DNA of 64,000 nt, taken from NCBI RefSeq assembly GCF_020524545.1, contig NZ_JAIVLG010000009.1:1-64000 (forward strand). Reading direction: 5' to 3'. This DNA is from Microbacterium paraoxydans (GTDB lineage Bacteria; Actinomycetota; Actinomycetes; Actinomycetales; Microbacteriaceae). This document shows positions 1-9,009 of the stretch, in pieces. The position numbers and the translations under genes are program-made. Every line of letters begins with the position of its first letter. The stretch's first letter is position 1. The notes under the pieces were generated by a model, which worked only from the letters and a program-made list of their open reading frames with translations, did no database searches and was not told where the DNA came from.

Positions 1-54
1 ATCGCTTGAATGGTCGCATCGCGGCACAGAATGCGACCATTCAAGCGATTCGAA
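1..54. repeat. Palindromic intergenic repeat, copy A (cut by window edge)
   Basis: Perfect inverted repeat: left arm 1-19, 11-nt loop 20-30, right arm 31-54. The right arm has five more bases, ending GATTCGAA, so the left arm continues outside the window. It belongs to the five-copy family at 4935, 14242, 35998 and 40854. Both arms carry CGCTTGAATGG or its complement, where copy D has CGCGTGAATGG; the change is compensated in both arms. It lies just past the 3' end of the leftward YigZ-family gene. Confidence 0.85.
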
Positions 55-70
55 ACAAGGGGGGACGGGG

Positions 71-724
71 TCAGGCGGGCACGTCGACGATGCGCTCGAC
101 TCCGAGCTCAGGGACGACAGCTCCCGCGGATGCGGCTGCCAGGTCGTCGGCGAGTCGGGGGAGCTCCGCCTCGGGAGCCCACAGCTCGAGCGTGGCGGTC
201 GCCCCATACACGGGTTCGCCCAGCATCGCGCCGTGCTGCACGGCCCATTCGCGCAGCAGGTTGTCGTAGCGACCCGCGTCGGAGTGCGACACGTCGAGCG
301 TCACCTGCCGCAGCGCCGCCCGGCGTACGAGGGCTGTGCGGTCGAGCGCCTCGGACACGGCGGAGGAGTAGGCACGGACCAGCCCGCCCGCCCCGAGCTT
401 CACCCCGCCGAAGTACCGCGTCACCACCGCGACCACATCGGTCAGGTCACGCCGGCGCAGCACTTCGAGCATCGGGATCCCCGCTGTGCCCGAGGGCTCG
501 CCGTCATCCGACGATCGGGCCTGATCGCCGAGCAGCCCGGTGACCATCGCGGTGCAGTTGTGGTTGGCGTCCCAGGCCCTCTTGCGGATCCCGGAGATCA
601 CCGCCTCGGCCTGCTCGACCGAGGTCACGGGCGCGATGTGCGTGACGAAGCGCGACTTGCGGATGACCGTCTCGTGCTCGACCGCGGCGGCAATGGTCGC
701 GGGGTAGGTGCGGGAGGAGGTCAC
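71..724 (-). CDS. YigZ/IMPACT family protein
   Basis: Protein of about 217 residues with the hallmark IMPACT N-terminal signature: DDGEPSGTAG in the middle, followed by VTRYFGGVKLGAGGLVRAYS. The C-terminal part fits the DUF1949-type ferredoxin-like domain usual in bacterial YigZ. The family is linked to translation and stress control in eukaryotes (IMPACT); the bacterial role is unsettled. The GTG at 724 is the chosen start because homologous sequence (SSRTYPATI) begins there; a second GTG at 733 is possible. Neither has a well-spaced Shine-Dalgarno. Its 3' end abuts palindromic repeat copy A. Confidence 0.88.
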   Translation of the reverse strand: MTSSRTYPATIAAAVEHETVIRKSRFVTHIAPVTSVEQAEAVISGIRKRAWDANHNCTAMVTGLLGDQARSSDDGEPSGTAGIPMLEVLRRRDLTDVVAVVTRYFGGVKLGAGGLVRAYSSAVSEALDRTALVRRAALRQVTLDVSHSDAGRYDNLLREWAVQHGAMLGEPVYGATATLELWAPEAELPRLADDLAAASAGAVVPELGVERIVDVPA

Positions 725-840
725 CCACCTCACGTTACCCAGGCCGCATACTGCAGCGAGAGCGGATCCATCGAATGGTGGAGACCCGCCTCCGTCCCCC
801 GCGCGATCCACGGGGCAGCGTCGGCGGCTGGACTGGAACC

Positions 841-2970
841 ATGCTCCGCACTCTCCGCTCCCTCCCCCTGTGGCTCACCTCCCGTCGCGGCGCGTGGGTC
901 TCCCTGCTGATCGCGGTCGTGGCGTTCTCGGCCCTACTCGGCGCGCTCGGACGGGCGTCGCTTCCGGCCGGCACCGACGACGCCCCGCCCGACTCCGATT
1001 CCGCTCGAGCGGCGGCTCTGGCGGAGCAGTTCCCCGATGCGGACGAGCACACGGTGCTGCTGGTCGCGGCCCGCGACGACGGCGAGGAGCTCCGCGACGC
1101 CGACCTCACCGCGCTCGGCGCGCTTTCGTCCGAGGTCGAGGCGGAGACCGGGCACGAACCGCGCGGCCCGATCGTCAGCGAGGACGGCGAGGCCGCGGCG
1201 ATCCAGGCGACGCTGAGTCTCAGTGACGAGGAGGATGCCGCCGCCGAGGCCGTGCACGGTCTGCGCGACATCGTGGCGGAACACCCGATCGACGGGGTGA
1301 GCGTGCAGGTCACCGGTGGCCCCGCATTCGGGGTGGATGTCGCTTCCGCGTTCGACGGCGCCGACTTCACCCTGCTGATCGTGACGCTCGGGATCGTGGC
1401 ACTCCTCCTGATCGTCACCTACCGCTCGCCCGTGCTCTGGGTGATCCCGCTCGTCGTGGTCGCCCTCGCCGACCAGCTGGCGAACAAGGCGACCGCGGCG
1501 ATCGGCGCCGGGCTCGGCCTGCAGTTCGATTCCGGGATCGTGAGCGTCCTCGTCTTCGGGGCCGGGACGAACTACGCCCTGCTGCTCATCTCGCGCTACC
1601 GGGAAGAACTCGCCCGCGACACGGACCACCGTCGTGCGCTCGTCGCTGCGTGGCGGTCCACCGCCCCCGCGATCGTCGCCTCGAACGTCACCGTGGTCCT
1701 GGCGCTGTCGACGCTGGCGCTGGCGGTCATCCCCGGAACCCGCGGTCTCGGCATCGCCTCGGCCGTCGGACTGCTCATCGCCCTCGCCGCCGTGCTGCTG
1801 GTCCTGCCGCCCGCGCTCGCCGTGTGCGGGCGCCGACTCTTCTGGCCGTTCGCGCCGCGTGTGGGAGACGCCGCCACCACCGGTCGCGTGTGGGGCCCGG
1901 TGGCTCAGCGCGTCTCCCGTCGCCCGTGGGTGCCGCTGTTCGGCGGACTCGCGCTGCTCGGTGTCCTCGCCGGTGGTCTGGCCGGGGCATCCGTCGGGCT
2001 CACCCAGGTCGAGAAGTTCCGGGTCGAGTCCGAGTCGGCGGCCGGTCTCACCGTTCTGGGCGAGCACTTCCCGGCGGGCGAGGCGCAGCCGATGATCGTG
2101 ATCGCCGGCACGGCCGACGCGGACGCCGTCACTGCGGCGATCGAGGATGTCCCCGGCGTGCTCCGGGTCACGACCACCGGGGAGAGCACCGACGGCACCC
2201 TGTCGCGGGTGCTCGTGGTCGGCGAGCCGGCACCGGGCACGACCGAGAGCCTCGATCTGGTCAGTGCGGTGCGCGAGGCCGCGGCGTCGGTGCCGGGGGC
2301 GGATGCCGTGGTCGGCGGACCCGTCGCCGCGGATCTCGACGCGCGCGAGGGCAATCAGCGCGATCTGCGGCTCATCGTCCCGCTCGTGCTCGCGGTGAGT
2401 CTCGTCGTGCTGGTCGTGCTGCTGCGTTCCCTGGTGGCACCGCTGCTGCTGCTCGCGGTGAACATCCTCAGCGCGGTCGCGGCGATCGGTGCGGGCACGT
2501 GGCTGAGCCGCGTCCTGTTCGGATGGGACGCGCTCGACCTGCAGGTCCCTCTGCTGTCGTTCCTGTTCCTCGTGGCGCTCGGGATCGACTACACGATCTT
2601 CCTCGTCCATCGCGCCCGGACGGAGGCGCACACGGTCGGCACGCGGCAGGGGATGGTGCGATCCGTCACCGCGACGGGCGGGGTGATCACCAGTGCCGGA
2701 GTCGTGCTCGCGGCGGTGTTCGCCGCACTCGGGCTGCTGCCCCTGGTCACGCTCGGACAGATCGGGCTCATCGTCGGGATCGGCGTGCTCGTCGACACCT
2801 TCGTCGTGCGCACCCTGGTGGTTCCCGCGATGTTCGCGATCGTCGGCGAGCGGCTGTGGTGGCCGGGGAAGGTCGACGGCGCCGGATCCCGCGCCGATCG
2901 ACCCGGAGACCGACCGCGCGGGGGAGAATACGAGGATGCCGCAGTCGCCGTCCCCGCAGACGCGGGCTGA
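841..2970 (+). CDS. MMPL/RND-family membrane transporter
   Basis: A 709-residue MMPL-type transporter. There is an N-terminal transmembrane helix, an extracytoplasmic loop of about 120 residues, a block of five or six helices, then a second copy of the same plan (loop from about residue 400, helices from about 510), as expected of the duplicated RND fold. Actinobacterial MMPL proteins export lipids, siderophores or drugs; the substrate here cannot be read from sequence. The ATG at 841 is preferred over an earlier ATG at 775 because the signal-anchor begins there and a TGGACT element lies 6 nt upstream, which fits a leaderless start. The histidine kinase gene overlaps its 3' end by 35 bp, suggesting co-expression. 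Confidence 0.88.
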   Translation: MLRTLRSLPLWLTSRRGAWVSLLIAVVAFSALLGALGRASLPAGTDDAPPDSDSARAAALAEQFPDADEHTVLLVAARDDGEELRDADLTALGALSSEVEAETGHEPRGPIVSEDGEAAAIQATLSLSDEEDAAAEAVHGLRDIVAEHPIDGVSVQVTGGPAFGVDVASAFDGADFTLLIVTLGIVALLLIVTYRSPVLWVIPLVVVALADQLANKATAAIGAGLGLQFDSGIVSVLVFGAGTNYALLLISRYREELARDTDHRRALVAAWRSTAPAIVASNVTVVLALSTLALAVIPGTRGLGIASAVGLLIALAAVLLVLPPALAVCGRRLFWPFAPRVGDAATTGRVWGPVAQRVSRRPWVPLFGGLALLGVLAGGLAGASVGLTQVEKFRVESESAAGLTVLGEHFPAGEAQPMIVIAGTADADAVTAAIEDVPGVLRVTTTGESTDGTLSRVLVVGEPAPGTTESLDLVSAVREAAASVPGADAVVGGPVAADLDAREGNQRDLRLIVPLVLAVSLVVLVVLLRSLVAPLLLLAVNILSAVAAIGAGTWLSRVLFGWDALDLQVPLLSFLFLVALGIDYTIFLVHRARTEAHTVGTRQGMVRSVTATGGVITSAGVVLAAVFAALGLLPLVTLGQIGLIVGIGVLVDTFVVRTLVVPAMFAIVGERLWWPGKVDGAGSRADRPGDRPRGGEYEDAAVAVPADAG

Positions 2971-4246
2971 GCGTCCCGGCCGCGTCGACCCCGCGGCAGG
3001 GATCCGCGCGCCGCGCACGTGGGCGAGTCTGGTCGGGTCGATCCGGATCGGGCAGGCCGTCATCACGGTCGTGCTGCTCGTGATCGGTGCCTGGCGGGCG
3101 GCCGCCGACGGCGTGCCGCTGCCGTGGGTGCTCGCCCTCGCCCTCGTCTTCGCGGGGTGGTACGGCGGGGGACTGCTGCTCGGTGAGCGCACCTCCGACC
3201 GCCGTCTGGCGACGTGGTGGCTGCTGGGGCTGACGCTCATCTGGCTCGGCGCCGTCGTGGTGTCGCCGGAGTTCGTGTGGCTCGCGTTTCCCCTGTGGCT
3301 GCTCGCCGGGTTCGTGATGCGCCTGCGCTGGGCGCTGCTGCTGAGCGCGGTGGTGCTCGCGGTCGTGGTCACCGCTCCGCTGCTGCACACCGGCAGCACG
3401 ACCTACGCGAACGTGATCGGACCCCTCGTCGGAGGGATCTTCGCTCTCGGCATCTCCCGCGGCTATCTCGAACTCGTGCGCGACGGGCGGGAACGGCGTC
3501 GACTCATCGCTTCGCTCGTCGCGACGCAGGAGGAGATGGCGGCCCTGCAGGACGAGCTCGCCCGCACCCAGCGCGAGTCGGGGGCGAGTGCGGAACGCAC
3601 CAGGGTCTCGCGCGACATCCACGACACGGTCGCGCAGAGCGTGTCGTCGATCGGCATGCTGGCGCGTTCGGCGCTGGAGGCGGATGATCCGGCGCAGCGC
3701 GCCCGTGCGCTCGAGCAGATCGGTGCGCTCGCCACGGAGGGGATGGCGGATGCGCGGCGCATCGTGAACGCCCTGATGCCCGCCGAACTCGAGTCCTCCG
3801 CCCTCGGCGATGCCCTCGCCCGCATGCTCGAGCGTCTCACCGAGGAGACCGGGATCGAGGCGACGCTGCACGCCGACGACGACCTCCCGTCGCTCGGGAT
3901 CGACGCGGAGGTCGCCCTGTTGCGCACGGCGCAGTCGGCTCTCGCGAACGTCCGCTCCCACTCCGGGGCCTCCCGGGTCGTGGTCACCCTGGCCGACGCC
4001 GGTGACGCGGTACGGCTCGACATCGTCGACGACGGGATCGGCTTCGACGCCGGACGCTGGAATGCGCAGGGCGGCGTCGGCGGCCGGGGCGGGGGCTACG
4101 GTCTGCGGTCGATGCGCGCGCGGCTGCGGGAACTCGGAGGGGGCCTCGACGTGGAGAGCGCCCCGGGCGACGGCACCGCGCTGTCGGCCCACGTTCCGCT
4201 CGGCGCGGCGGCGCCGGCCCGGCACGTGACGGGAGGAGAGGGGTGA
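2936..4246 (+). CDS. Sensor histidine kinase (HisKA_3/NarL type)
   Basis: A 436-residue kinase. About five predicted membrane helices span residues 35-185. A short coiled region (EEMAALQDELART) follows, then a dimerisation/phosphoacceptor domain with SRDIHDTVAQS, phospho-accepting His near residue 229. A C-terminal HATPase domain has an N-box-like region (QSALANVRSHSGA) and the G-box DDGIGFD. Start ATG 2936 has a GGGGAG ribosome site 9 nt upstream and overlaps the MMPL gene. It overlaps the response regulator by 4 bp (GTGA), so the two form a pair. The signal is unknown; the neighbour suggests envelope or efflux stress. Confidence 0.92.
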   Translation: MPQSPSPQTRAERPGRVDPAAGIRAPRTWASLVGSIRIGQAVITVVLLVIGAWRAAADGVPLPWVLALALVFAGWYGGGLLLGERTSDRRLATWWLLGLTLIWLGAVVVSPEFVWLAFPLWLLAGFVMRLRWALLLSAVVLAVVVTAPLLHTGSTTYANVIGPLVGGIFALGISRGYLELVRDGRERRRLIASLVATQEEMAALQDELARTQRESGASAERTRVSRDIHDTVAQSVSSIGMLARSALEADDPAQRARALEQIGALATEGMADARRIVNALMPAELESSALGDALARMLERLTEETGIEATLHADDDLPSLGIDAEVALLRTAQSALANVRSHSGASRVVVTLADAGDAVRLDIVDDGIGFDAGRWNAQGGVGGRGGGYGLRSMRARLRELGGGLDVESAPGDGTALSAHVPLGAAAPARHVTGGEG

Positions 4247-4866
4247 GCCCCCTGACCGTGCTGCTCGTCGACGACCACCCGATCGTCCGGGCCGGTGTGC
4301 GCTCGCTGTTCGACCGCCGGGATGACGTCGAGGTGGTCGGGGAGGCGGCGTCCGGCGAGGAGGCTGTGGCGCTCGCGCGGCACCTGCATCCCGATGTCGT
4401 GCTCTGCGACCTGCGGCTCGGTGAGGGCATGGACGGCGTGCAGACGACAGCCGCGCTCCGGGGGCTGGACCCGGCGCCGGCCGTGCTCATCCTGACCACG
4501 TTCGACCGTGACACCGAGATCCTCGGGGCGATCGAAGCCGGCGCCTCCGGGTACCTGCTGAAGGATGTCGCCCCCGAGGACATCGTTCGAGCGATCCGTC
4601 AGGCGGCCGCGGGAGGGCTCGTGCTGACGCCGGAGCTCAGCGAGAGGGTGGTGCAGGTCATGCGCGCCCCTCGCGTGCGACTGACCGAACGCGAGCTGGA
4701 CGTGCTCCGGCTGCTGGACACGGGCGCCTCGAACCGCGAGATCGCGAAGACCCTGTTCGTGACCGAGGCCACCGTGAAGACGCACCTCGTGCACGTGTTC
4801 GAGAAGCTCGGCGCCGACAGCCGTGCCCGCGCCATCGCCATCGCCCGCGACACCGGTCTGCTCTGA
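4243..4866 (+). CDS. LuxR/NarL-family response regulator
   Basis: A 207-residue two-domain regulator. The receiver domain (about 1-120) has the acidic pair in VLLVDDHP, the phosphoacceptor Asp in VVLCDLRLG and the conserved Lys in GYLLKDV. The LuxR-type HTH (about 145-205) has LTERELDVLRLL and NREIAKTLFVTEATVKTH. The GTG start overlaps the kinase stop, so translation is probably coupled. It is the cognate regulator of the upstream kinase and a likely controller of the MMPL exporter gene in the same unit. Confidence 0.94.
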   Translation: MSPLTVLLVDDHPIVRAGVRSLFDRRDDVEVVGEAASGEEAVALARHLHPDVVLCDLRLGEGMDGVQTTAALRGLDPAPAVLILTTFDRDTEILGAIEAGASGYLLKDVAPEDIVRAIRQAAAGGLVLTPELSERVVQVMRAPRVRLTERELDVLRLLDTGASNREIAKTLFVTEATVKTHLVHVFEKLGADSRARAIAIARDTGLL

Positions 4867-4934
4867 GTCCGCCGTACAGCCCCGAAGGCAGCTCCGCACG
4901 CGGCTGTTCGCGCCGAAGCCCGCCTGACTCTGCC

Positions 4935-4993
4935 TTCGAATCGCGCAACTGGCCCCATTCCTCGGGCGAATCGAGCCATTTGCGCGATTCGAA
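4935..4993. repeat. Palindromic intergenic repeat, copy B
   Basis: Imperfect inverted repeat between the response regulator and the MATE gene. The left arm starts TTCGAATCGCGCAAC and the right arm ends TTTGCGCGATTCGAA. The outer 14 bp pair perfectly. The inner part differs from the other copies (TGGCC and GAGCCA instead of TGGTCGC). A short perfect palindrome, CGAATCGATTCG, follows at 5016-5027. The rest of the 213-bp gap (4867-5079) shows no gene. Confidence 0.75.
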
Positions 4994-5079
4994 AGCAATC
5001 GAGGGCACCGCTCGCCGAATCGATTCGATAAGCTGGTTCGCGCCCCGATCCATCCCCCAGCTCTGCGAGCCGCTCCTTC

Positions 5080-6552
5080 ATGGCCACCTCTCTCACCACG
5101 GGCCGTCCGTGGCGCGTCATCCTTGCCTTCTCCATCCCCCTCCTGCTCGGCAATGTGGTCCAGCAGCTGTACCAGTTCGCCGATGCCATCGTCGTCGGCA
5201 GGCACCTCGGCGTCACCTCGCTCGCCGCGGTGGGCGCGACCGGCAGCCTGCTGTTCCTGCTCCTCGGGTTCGCCTGGGGGCTGACGAGTGGATTCGCGAT
5301 CCCGATCGCGCAGGCGTTCGGCGCCCGCGACGATGCCGCCGTGCGCCGCTCGGTCGCGACGGGTGTGTTCCTGAGCGCCATCACCAGCGTGATCCTCACG
5401 GTCGCGGCGCCGCTGCTCGCAGGCCCCATCCTCGCGCTGCTGCAGACGCCGTCCGAGCTCATGCCCGAGGCCACGGTCTTCACGCAGATCAGCTTCCTCG
5501 GCGCCAGCGCGACCATGTTCTTCAACTACCTCTCGGCGATCATCCGCGCCATCGGCGACTCCAAGACGCCCCTCGTCTTCCTCACGATCGCCTGTGGGTT
5601 GAACGTCGGACTCGTCGTCTTGATGGTCGGCCCGCTCGGTTGGGGTGTGGCGGGAGCCGCCCTCGCGACCGTCGTGGCGCAGGCGGTGTCGGTGGCGCTG
5701 TGTCTCGAGTTCGTGCGCCGCCGCCTGCCCATGCTGCACCTTCGTCGTGCCGACTGGCGCATCGGGCGGGATGACATCGCCGAGCACCTGCGTCTCGGCC
5801 TGCCGATGGGTTTCCAGGCCTCGATCATCGCGATCGGCACCCTCACCGTGCAGGTGGCCCTGAACACGCTCGGGGCCGATGCCGTCGCCGCGTACACGAC
5901 GGGTTCCCGGGTCGACAGCCTCGCGGTCGCGCTGCTGTCATCGCTCGGCCTCGCGGTCTCGATGTACGTGGCGCAGAATCACGGCGGACGGCGACCAGAT
6001 CGCATCCGTCGTGGTGTCGTCGAGGCGACGTGGATGGCGGTCGGCGCCGGCGTGGTGCTCGGGGGGCTGCTGATCGCCTTCGGGGCGCCGATGGTGCGTC
6101 TGTTCATCGGAGAGGGATCCGACGACGTCGTCGACATGGCGCATCGGATGCTGATCATCAACGGGTGCGGCTACTGGGCGCTCGGCATGCTGTTCGTGCT
6201 GCGCGGCGCGCTCCAGGGGCTCGGCCACACGCTCGTCCCCACCGTGACCGGCGTGATCGAGCTGGTGATGCGCGTCGGTGCGGCCATCGTCCTCGGCGCC
6301 TGGATCGGGTTCGACGGCGTCGCCCTGAGCAATCCGCTCGCGTGGGTGGGTGCCATCGTGCTGCTGGTGCCCGCGTACATCCGCGCGCATCGGGCGCTCG
6401 TGCATCTCCCCGTCGCGCCGCTCGAGGCGACCGAGACCTCGGCCATCGCGATCGTCGGACCGACCGACGGCTCGATGGTCGTGGACGCCGTCGTCACCCA
6501 GCCCGTGCGGGTGGTGCGCGCCCGCCGGCTGCGGTGGCCGAGTCGGCGCTGA
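5080..6552 (+). CDS. MATE family efflux transporter
   Basis: A 490-residue protein with twelve hydrophobic helices in two pseudo-symmetric halves, starting PWRVILAFSIPLLLGNVVQQ, the typical MATE N-terminus with PLLLGN and the helix-1/2 segment VVGRHLG. These proteins expel cationic drugs or metabolites in exchange for Na+ or H+. The C-terminal 40 residues are hydrophilic and Arg-rich. No clear Shine-Dalgarno precedes ATG 5080. The substrate is not readable from sequence. Confidence 0.93.
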   Translation: MATSLTTGRPWRVILAFSIPLLLGNVVQQLYQFADAIVVGRHLGVTSLAAVGATGSLLFLLLGFAWGLTSGFAIPIAQAFGARDDAAVRRSVATGVFLSAITSVILTVAAPLLAGPILALLQTPSELMPEATVFTQISFLGASATMFFNYLSAIIRAIGDSKTPLVFLTIACGLNVGLVVLMVGPLGWGVAGAALATVVAQAVSVALCLEFVRRRLPMLHLRRADWRIGRDDIAEHLRLGLPMGFQASIIAIGTLTVQVALNTLGADAVAAYTTGSRVDSLAVALLSSLGLAVSMYVAQNHGGRRPDRIRRGVVEATWMAVGAGVVLGGLLIAFGAPMVRLFIGEGSDDVVDMAHRMLIINGCGYWALGMLFVLRGALQGLGHTLVPTVTGVIELVMRVGAAIVLGAWIGFDGVALSNPLAWVGAIVLLVPAYIRAHRALVHLPVAPLEATETSAIAIVGPTDGSMVVDAVVTQPVRVVRARRLRWPSRR

Positions 6553-6687
6553 CCGCTCGCGACACGGCGGTCCGGCCGCTGAGATATCCGTCTGCAGGAT
6601 GATGTCGATCGGACTTGAGACGGATGGCCTTTCCGCGACACACTTCTAGTGTCGAGGTAGCGGGATTTCCGCTGACGGGGGGTCGTC

Positions 6688-7107
6688 ATGACGACAATGA
6701 GAGTGGCCAGCGATCTGGCCGCGGTGATGGTGCCGATCGGATACGTGGGTGCGGCGATCGCCGGTGCCTGCGCGATCGTGGCGGCGGTTGCGGTGATCCG
6801 CGGGTCCGGAGGGCTCGCCGGTGGGGCGGTGGGGTTGTGGATCGTCGGTGCGCTGATGAGCGTCACGGCATCCTTCGCGCAGGAATGGACGCCGTTGATC
6901 CTGTCCGGCGCAGTGCTCGTGGGGATGCTGGTGATCGGCGGTGTCGCGCGGGCCATCGTGAGCGCGTCCGGTGTCGAGCGGGCGGGGCGTGAGAAGGGCG
7001 AGGCGCTGCCCGCTCCGGTGCCGACATCGAAGCAGGCCGCCGTCGTGTCGAAGCAGGCGCGCGTGGCGACGTCACCGTCGACCGCGTCGATCGCCGTCGT
7101 CCCCTGA
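6688..7107 (+). CDS. Small membrane protein of unknown function
   Basis: A 139-residue protein. Three to four hydrophobic segments fill residues 8-100 (AAIAGACAIVAAVAVI; GGAVGLWIVGALMSV; LILSGAVLVGMLVIGG). A Ser/Lys/Val-rich hydrophilic tail follows. No family is recognised. ATG 6688 is preceded by GACGGGGGG, a plausible ribosome site. The 135-bp upstream gap holds an inverted repeat, CGACAC-N7-GTGTCG (6638-6656), which could be an operator. It is followed by the convergent acyl-CoA synthetase gene. Confidence 0.7.
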   Translation: MTTMRVASDLAAVMVPIGYVGAAIAGACAIVAAVAVIRGSGGLAGGAVGLWIVGALMSVTASFAQEWTPLILSGAVLVGMLVIGGVARAIVSASGVERAGREKGEALPAPVPTSKQAAVVSKQARVATSPSTASIAVVP

Positions 7108-7111
7108 GCGC

Positions 7112-8821
7112 TCAGCGATAGTCGCGGTCGCGGTGCTGTCCGGCCTCATCGCCGGAGTCGACTCGCGCGGCCTCGCGCCCCCGCAGCTCGACACGACGGA
7201 TCTTGCCGGAGATGGTCTTCGGCAGCTCGGGCACGAACTCGATGATCCGCACCCAGAGGTGCGACGACAGGCGCTCGTGGGCGTAGGCGAAGATCGCGCG
7301 GGCGGCCTCCGTCTCGGCGACCGTGGCTCCGGGGGCCAGGCAGACATATGCCTTCGGCACTGCCAAGCGAGTCGGATCCGGGCTCGGGATCACGGCTGCC
7401 TCCACCACGAGGTCGTGCTCGAGCAGCACCGACTCGAGCTCGAACGGTGAGATCTTGTAGTCCGAGGCCTTGAACACGTCGTCGGAGCGGCCGACGTAGG
7501 TGAGGTAGCCGTCGTCATCGCGCACCGCGATGTCTCCCGTGTGGTGGTAGCCGCCGGCGCGAGATTGCGCGGTCTTCTCCGGATCGTCGAAGTACCCCGC
7601 CATCAACCCGAGCGGCGGGTGTGCCAGATCGAGTGCGATCTCCCCCTCATGCTCGACGACTTCTCCGGTCACCGGGTCGAGCAACACGACGGGATAGCCG
7701 GGCAGGGGGCGCCCCATGGATCCGACCTTCACGGTCTGACCCGGGGAGTTGCCGATGCACGCCGTCATCTCGGTCTGCCCGAAACCGTCGCGGATCGTGC
7801 CGCCCCAGGCGTCCCGCACTCGGTCGATGACCTCGGGGTTCAAGGGCTCGCCCGCGCCGACCAGCTCGCGCGGAGGGTGGGTGAGACGGGCGAGGTCGGC
7901 CTGGATCAGCATCCGCCAGACGGTGGGCGGTGCGCAGAACGTCGAGACGTGGTGCGTCTCCATGACCTGCATGAGGGCGTTCGCGTCGAAGCGGGCGTAG
8001 TTGTAGACGAACACGGTCGCCTCGGCGAGGAACGGCGAGTAGAAGCTCGACCATGCGTGCTTCGCCCAGCCGGGAGAAGAGATGTTGAGGTGCACGTCGT
8101 CGGGGCGCAATCCGAGCCACCACATGGTCGACAGGTGCCCGACCGGGTAGGAGACGTGGGTGTGCTGCACGAGCTTCGGGCGGTTCGTGGTGCCCGAGGT
8201 GAAATAGAGCAGGGCGGTGTCGGACGCGGGTGTCGGGCCGTCCGGCTCGAAGTCGGCGGGGGTGTCGGTCGAATCCTCGAAGCGCTCCCACCCCGCGGGG
8301 AGGCCGTCGCCCACACCGATGCGCAGGACGCCGGGGTCGACGCCCAGGAGTCGCTCGCCGAGGGGTCCGAGGGTGATGACGGCACGGGCACGGCCGTGGT
8401 CGACCCGGTACTCGAGGTCGGACGCCGACAGGAGTGTGGACGTAGGGATCGACACGGCGCCGATCTTCGTGATCGCCAGCATCACCTCCCACAGTTCGAT
8501 CGTGTTGTTCAGCATCACGATCACGTGGTCGCCGCGGCGGAGGCCGAGACCGGTGAGCCAGGCGGCGACCTGGTCGGAGCGCGTCGAGAGTTCGCCGTAG
8601 GTCCAGGTGCGCAGACTCAGGTCTGCGTCGACGATCTGCACGGCCGGGCGATCCGGCTTCTCCGCCGCGACCTGGTCGAACCAGTCGAGTGCGAAGTTGA
8701 ACTCGTCGACCTCGGGCCAGGCGAACCCTGCTCGCGCGGCCGTGTAGTCCGTGGCGTGCGCGAAGAGGAAGTCCCGCATCTCGCGGATGGTCTGCGTGGC
8801 GGCGGTGGCGCTGCGGCTCAT
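7112..8821 (-). CDS. AMP-binding acyl-CoA synthetase (medium-chain/MACS-like)
   Basis: A 569-residue adenylate-forming ligase that activates a carboxylic acid to its AMP ester and then the CoA thioester. Motifs in order: P-loop-like TSGTTNRPKLV (about 210), the aromatic-rich segment around NISSPGWAKHAW, the A5-like GFGQTE, the TGDIAVRDDDGY motif, and the C-terminal PKTISGKIRR with the catalytic Lys. The overall pattern is nearest the MACS/benzoate-CoA ligase group. Start ATG 8821 has an AAGGGAG ribosome site upstream. Substrate unknown; the Lrp gene lies upstream on the same strand. Confidence 0.9.
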   Translation of the reverse strand: MSRSATAATQTIREMRDFLFAHATDYTAARAGFAWPEVDEFNFALDWFDQVAAEKPDRPAVQIVDADLSLRTWTYGELSTRSDQVAAWLTGLGLRRGDHVIVMLNNTIELWEVMLAITKIGAVSIPTSTLLSASDLEYRVDHGRARAVITLGPLGERLLGVDPGVLRIGVGDGLPAGWERFEDSTDTPADFEPDGPTPASDTALLYFTSGTTNRPKLVQHTHVSYPVGHLSTMWWLGLRPDDVHLNISSPGWAKHAWSSFYSPFLAEATVFVYNYARFDANALMQVMETHHVSTFCAPPTVWRMLIQADLARLTHPPRELVGAGEPLNPEVIDRVRDAWGGTIRDGFGQTEMTACIGNSPGQTVKVGSMGRPLPGYPVVLLDPVTGEVVEHEGEIALDLAHPPLGLMAGYFDDPEKTAQSRAGGYHHTGDIAVRDDDGYLTYVGRSDDVFKASDYKISPFELESVLLEHDLVVEAAVIPSPDPTRLAVPKAYVCLAPGATVAETEAARAIFAYAHERLSSHLWVRIIEFVPELPKTISGKIRRVELRGREAARVDSGDEAGQHRDRDYR

Positions 8822-8947
8822 GGTGCTCCCTTGCTCGTCTTCCATCTTGTCGCGTGTTCCAGCATGTCGCGTGCGGGCTTGTCGCTGGGAGCGCAGAAAC
8901 GCGCCCGACGGCCCCGTTTCCGGCACCTTTTCGATCCCGCAACCAGC

Positions 8948-9009
8948 GGACGGGACCGGCGGGACCGACGGGACGGGCGGGACGGGGCGGGACGGACGGG
9001 TGGGACGGG
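8948..9009. other. GGGAC-rich low-complexity tract with G-quadruplex motif
   Basis: About 60 bp of degenerate GGGAC/GGGCC repeats. Five G-runs at 8970-8991 are separated by loops of only 1-2 nt, a strong intrastrand quadruplex signature on the + strand. The complementary RNA, read from the leftward Lrp gene into the synthetase gene, would be extremely C-rich, which could equally mark a Rho loading site. Confidence 0.6.

Noticed and set aside
934..3399. Very long open frames antisense to MMPL and to many other genes
   Set aside because: High GC makes stop codons rare in other frames. The translations are Arg/Ala/Gly-rich, without domain patterns, and lie opposite well-supported genes.
5016..5027. 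CGAATCGATTCG as a sixth copy of the palindromic repeat
   Set aside because: Only the outermost bases resemble the family and there is no loop; treated as part of the copy B neighbourhood.
5061..5085. Another 19-bp array unit (CTCCTTCATGGC) at the MATE start
   Set aside because: Only the first 12 bases match, it is single, lacks the CGAG end, and overlaps coding sequence; likely chance.
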